64,000 nt of DNA from positions 33,547 to 97,546 of the forward strand of contig JAGHUX010000001.1 of NCBI GenBank assembly GCA_018064605.1, given 5' to 3'. The position numbers and the translations under genes were made by a program. Origin of the DNA: Candidatus Limimorpha caballi. Lineage in GTDB: Bacteria > Bacteroidota > Bacteroidia > Bacteroidales > F082. Under the pieces are notes generated by a model, which had not been told where the DNA came from, ran no database searches, and worked only from the letters and a program-made list of their open reading frames with translations. Below are positions 63,655 to 64,000 of this stretch, in pieces; within the stretch, counting starts at the first letter, position 1; each line of letters begins with the position of its first letter.

Positions 63655-63885
63655 TCAGACATACTGGTTCTTCCTCCTATACTGTTCGCACAACTCCAAC
63701 AATTCCTTAAACATCCCCAGTCGTGGTTCCTGCAACTCCCCTGCATTCATCAGCTTCCTATTCCGTTTCAGGAAATGTACCATCAACTTCTCCTCAGGAT
63801 AGTATTTCGACGGATTCCGATGGTTAGTTTCTATGAAGCCCTTGACTCCATTGTATCTTGTCAACCAACGAGTATCCTGATCCAT
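63655..63885 (-). CDS. Stand-alone HA-like domain protein
   Basis: 76 residues: RWLTRYNGVKGFIETNHRNP, LKRNRKLMNAGEL, LLELCEQYRRKNQYV. It has the helicase-associated-type pattern W..Y..V..FI..N.R.P......E.....F....RK....G.L....R...F..L. It resembles the ORF at 56758 in size, strand and fold, though the identity is low. It lies upstream of the nuclease gene, separated by 168 bp that hold nothing else I can recognise. Confidence 0.58.
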   Translation of the reverse strand: MDQDTRWLTRYNGVKGFIETNHRNPSKYYPEEKLMVHFLKRNRKLMNAGELQEPRLGMFKELLELCEQYRRKNQYV

Positions 63886-64000
63886 ACATCTTCCTTCTAA
63901 CCTCAGACATCTTACATCTGCAGGACATCACAATCCTTCCCAACTCAAAACAGAATGAGGGAATAAGTATGCAAAACGCTGATTTTTAAGATTGGGACAG

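Noticed and set aside
1-64000. tRNA or rRNA genes
   Set aside because: I scanned for T-loop (GGTTCRA) plus acceptor pairing and for rRNA signatures and found none that hold. A run of tRNAscan-SE would settle it.

Overview
The window looks like a chromosome segment of a Bacteroidota (probably Bacteroidales) bacterium. Evidence seen in the sequence: most gene starts are preceded by the Bacteroidota -7 box TAnnTTTG (often TATCTTTG or TATTTTTG); several families are largely confined to the phylum (DUF4831, DUF3127, GLPGLI, UpxY/NusG-like, TPR-membrane-HTH regulators, PNGase F-like, tricorn-like S41 protease); and one secreted protein ends in a type A T9SS sorting domain, so the cell should own a type IX secretion system. 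I cannot name a genus. The window resembles a contig from an intestinal or host-associated lineage, but that is inference.

Layout. 1-7.3 kb: TauE/SafE exporter (cut by the window edge), SRP RNA, DUF4199 plus polyprenyl-phosphate glycosyltransferase, two small minus-strand genes, and a four-gene plus-strand operon gmhA-like / gmhB-like / sodium:solute symporter / DUF4831. 7.3-17.2 kb: housekeeping core, gyrA plus a TPR protein (minus strand), then clpC / CCA-adding enzyme / miaA (coupled by start-stop overlaps) and a queuosine-precursor transporter. 17.2-24.8 kb: HAD phosphatase and Fic protein, nitroreductase lipoprotein, and a 1611-residue DEDD exonuclease-RecQ-UvrD fusion. 24.8-38.4 kb: tamB / AddA-like helicase-nuclease / tricorn-like protease (one minus-strand operon), tsaD and a dGTPase.

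38.4-50.4 kb is an accessory island. It holds three direct copies of an IS5-family left end, a deleted IS5 transposase, nested remnants of a second transposon, truncated or frameshifted lipoproteins, the stub of a MmeI-like restriction-modification gene and an orphan Panacea-domain antitoxin. It also carries an apparently intact module: a TPR/winged-helix membrane regulator, a small secreted protein, a GLPGLI protein and a TonB-type outer membrane barrel protein, followed further on by a T9SS-sorted protein.

50.4-57.2 kb: a PNGase F-like gene split by one in-frame TAA, an S9 peptidase, an orphan UpxY antiterminator, MATE and WbuC genes, and a stand-alone helicase-associated-domain ORF. 57.2-64 kb: a DegT aminotransferase followed upstream on the same strand by a tight five-gene minus-strand operon: PD-(D/E)XK-like nuclease, two tandem paralogous small proteins (the first interrupted by TAG), a membrane-anchored unknown and an AbiH-family protein. 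I regard this operon as the best candidate for an undescribed (defence) system.

The genetic code is standard: TAA, TAG and TGA all end normal genes here. Function statements rest on motif and family recognition by eye; no database search was run.
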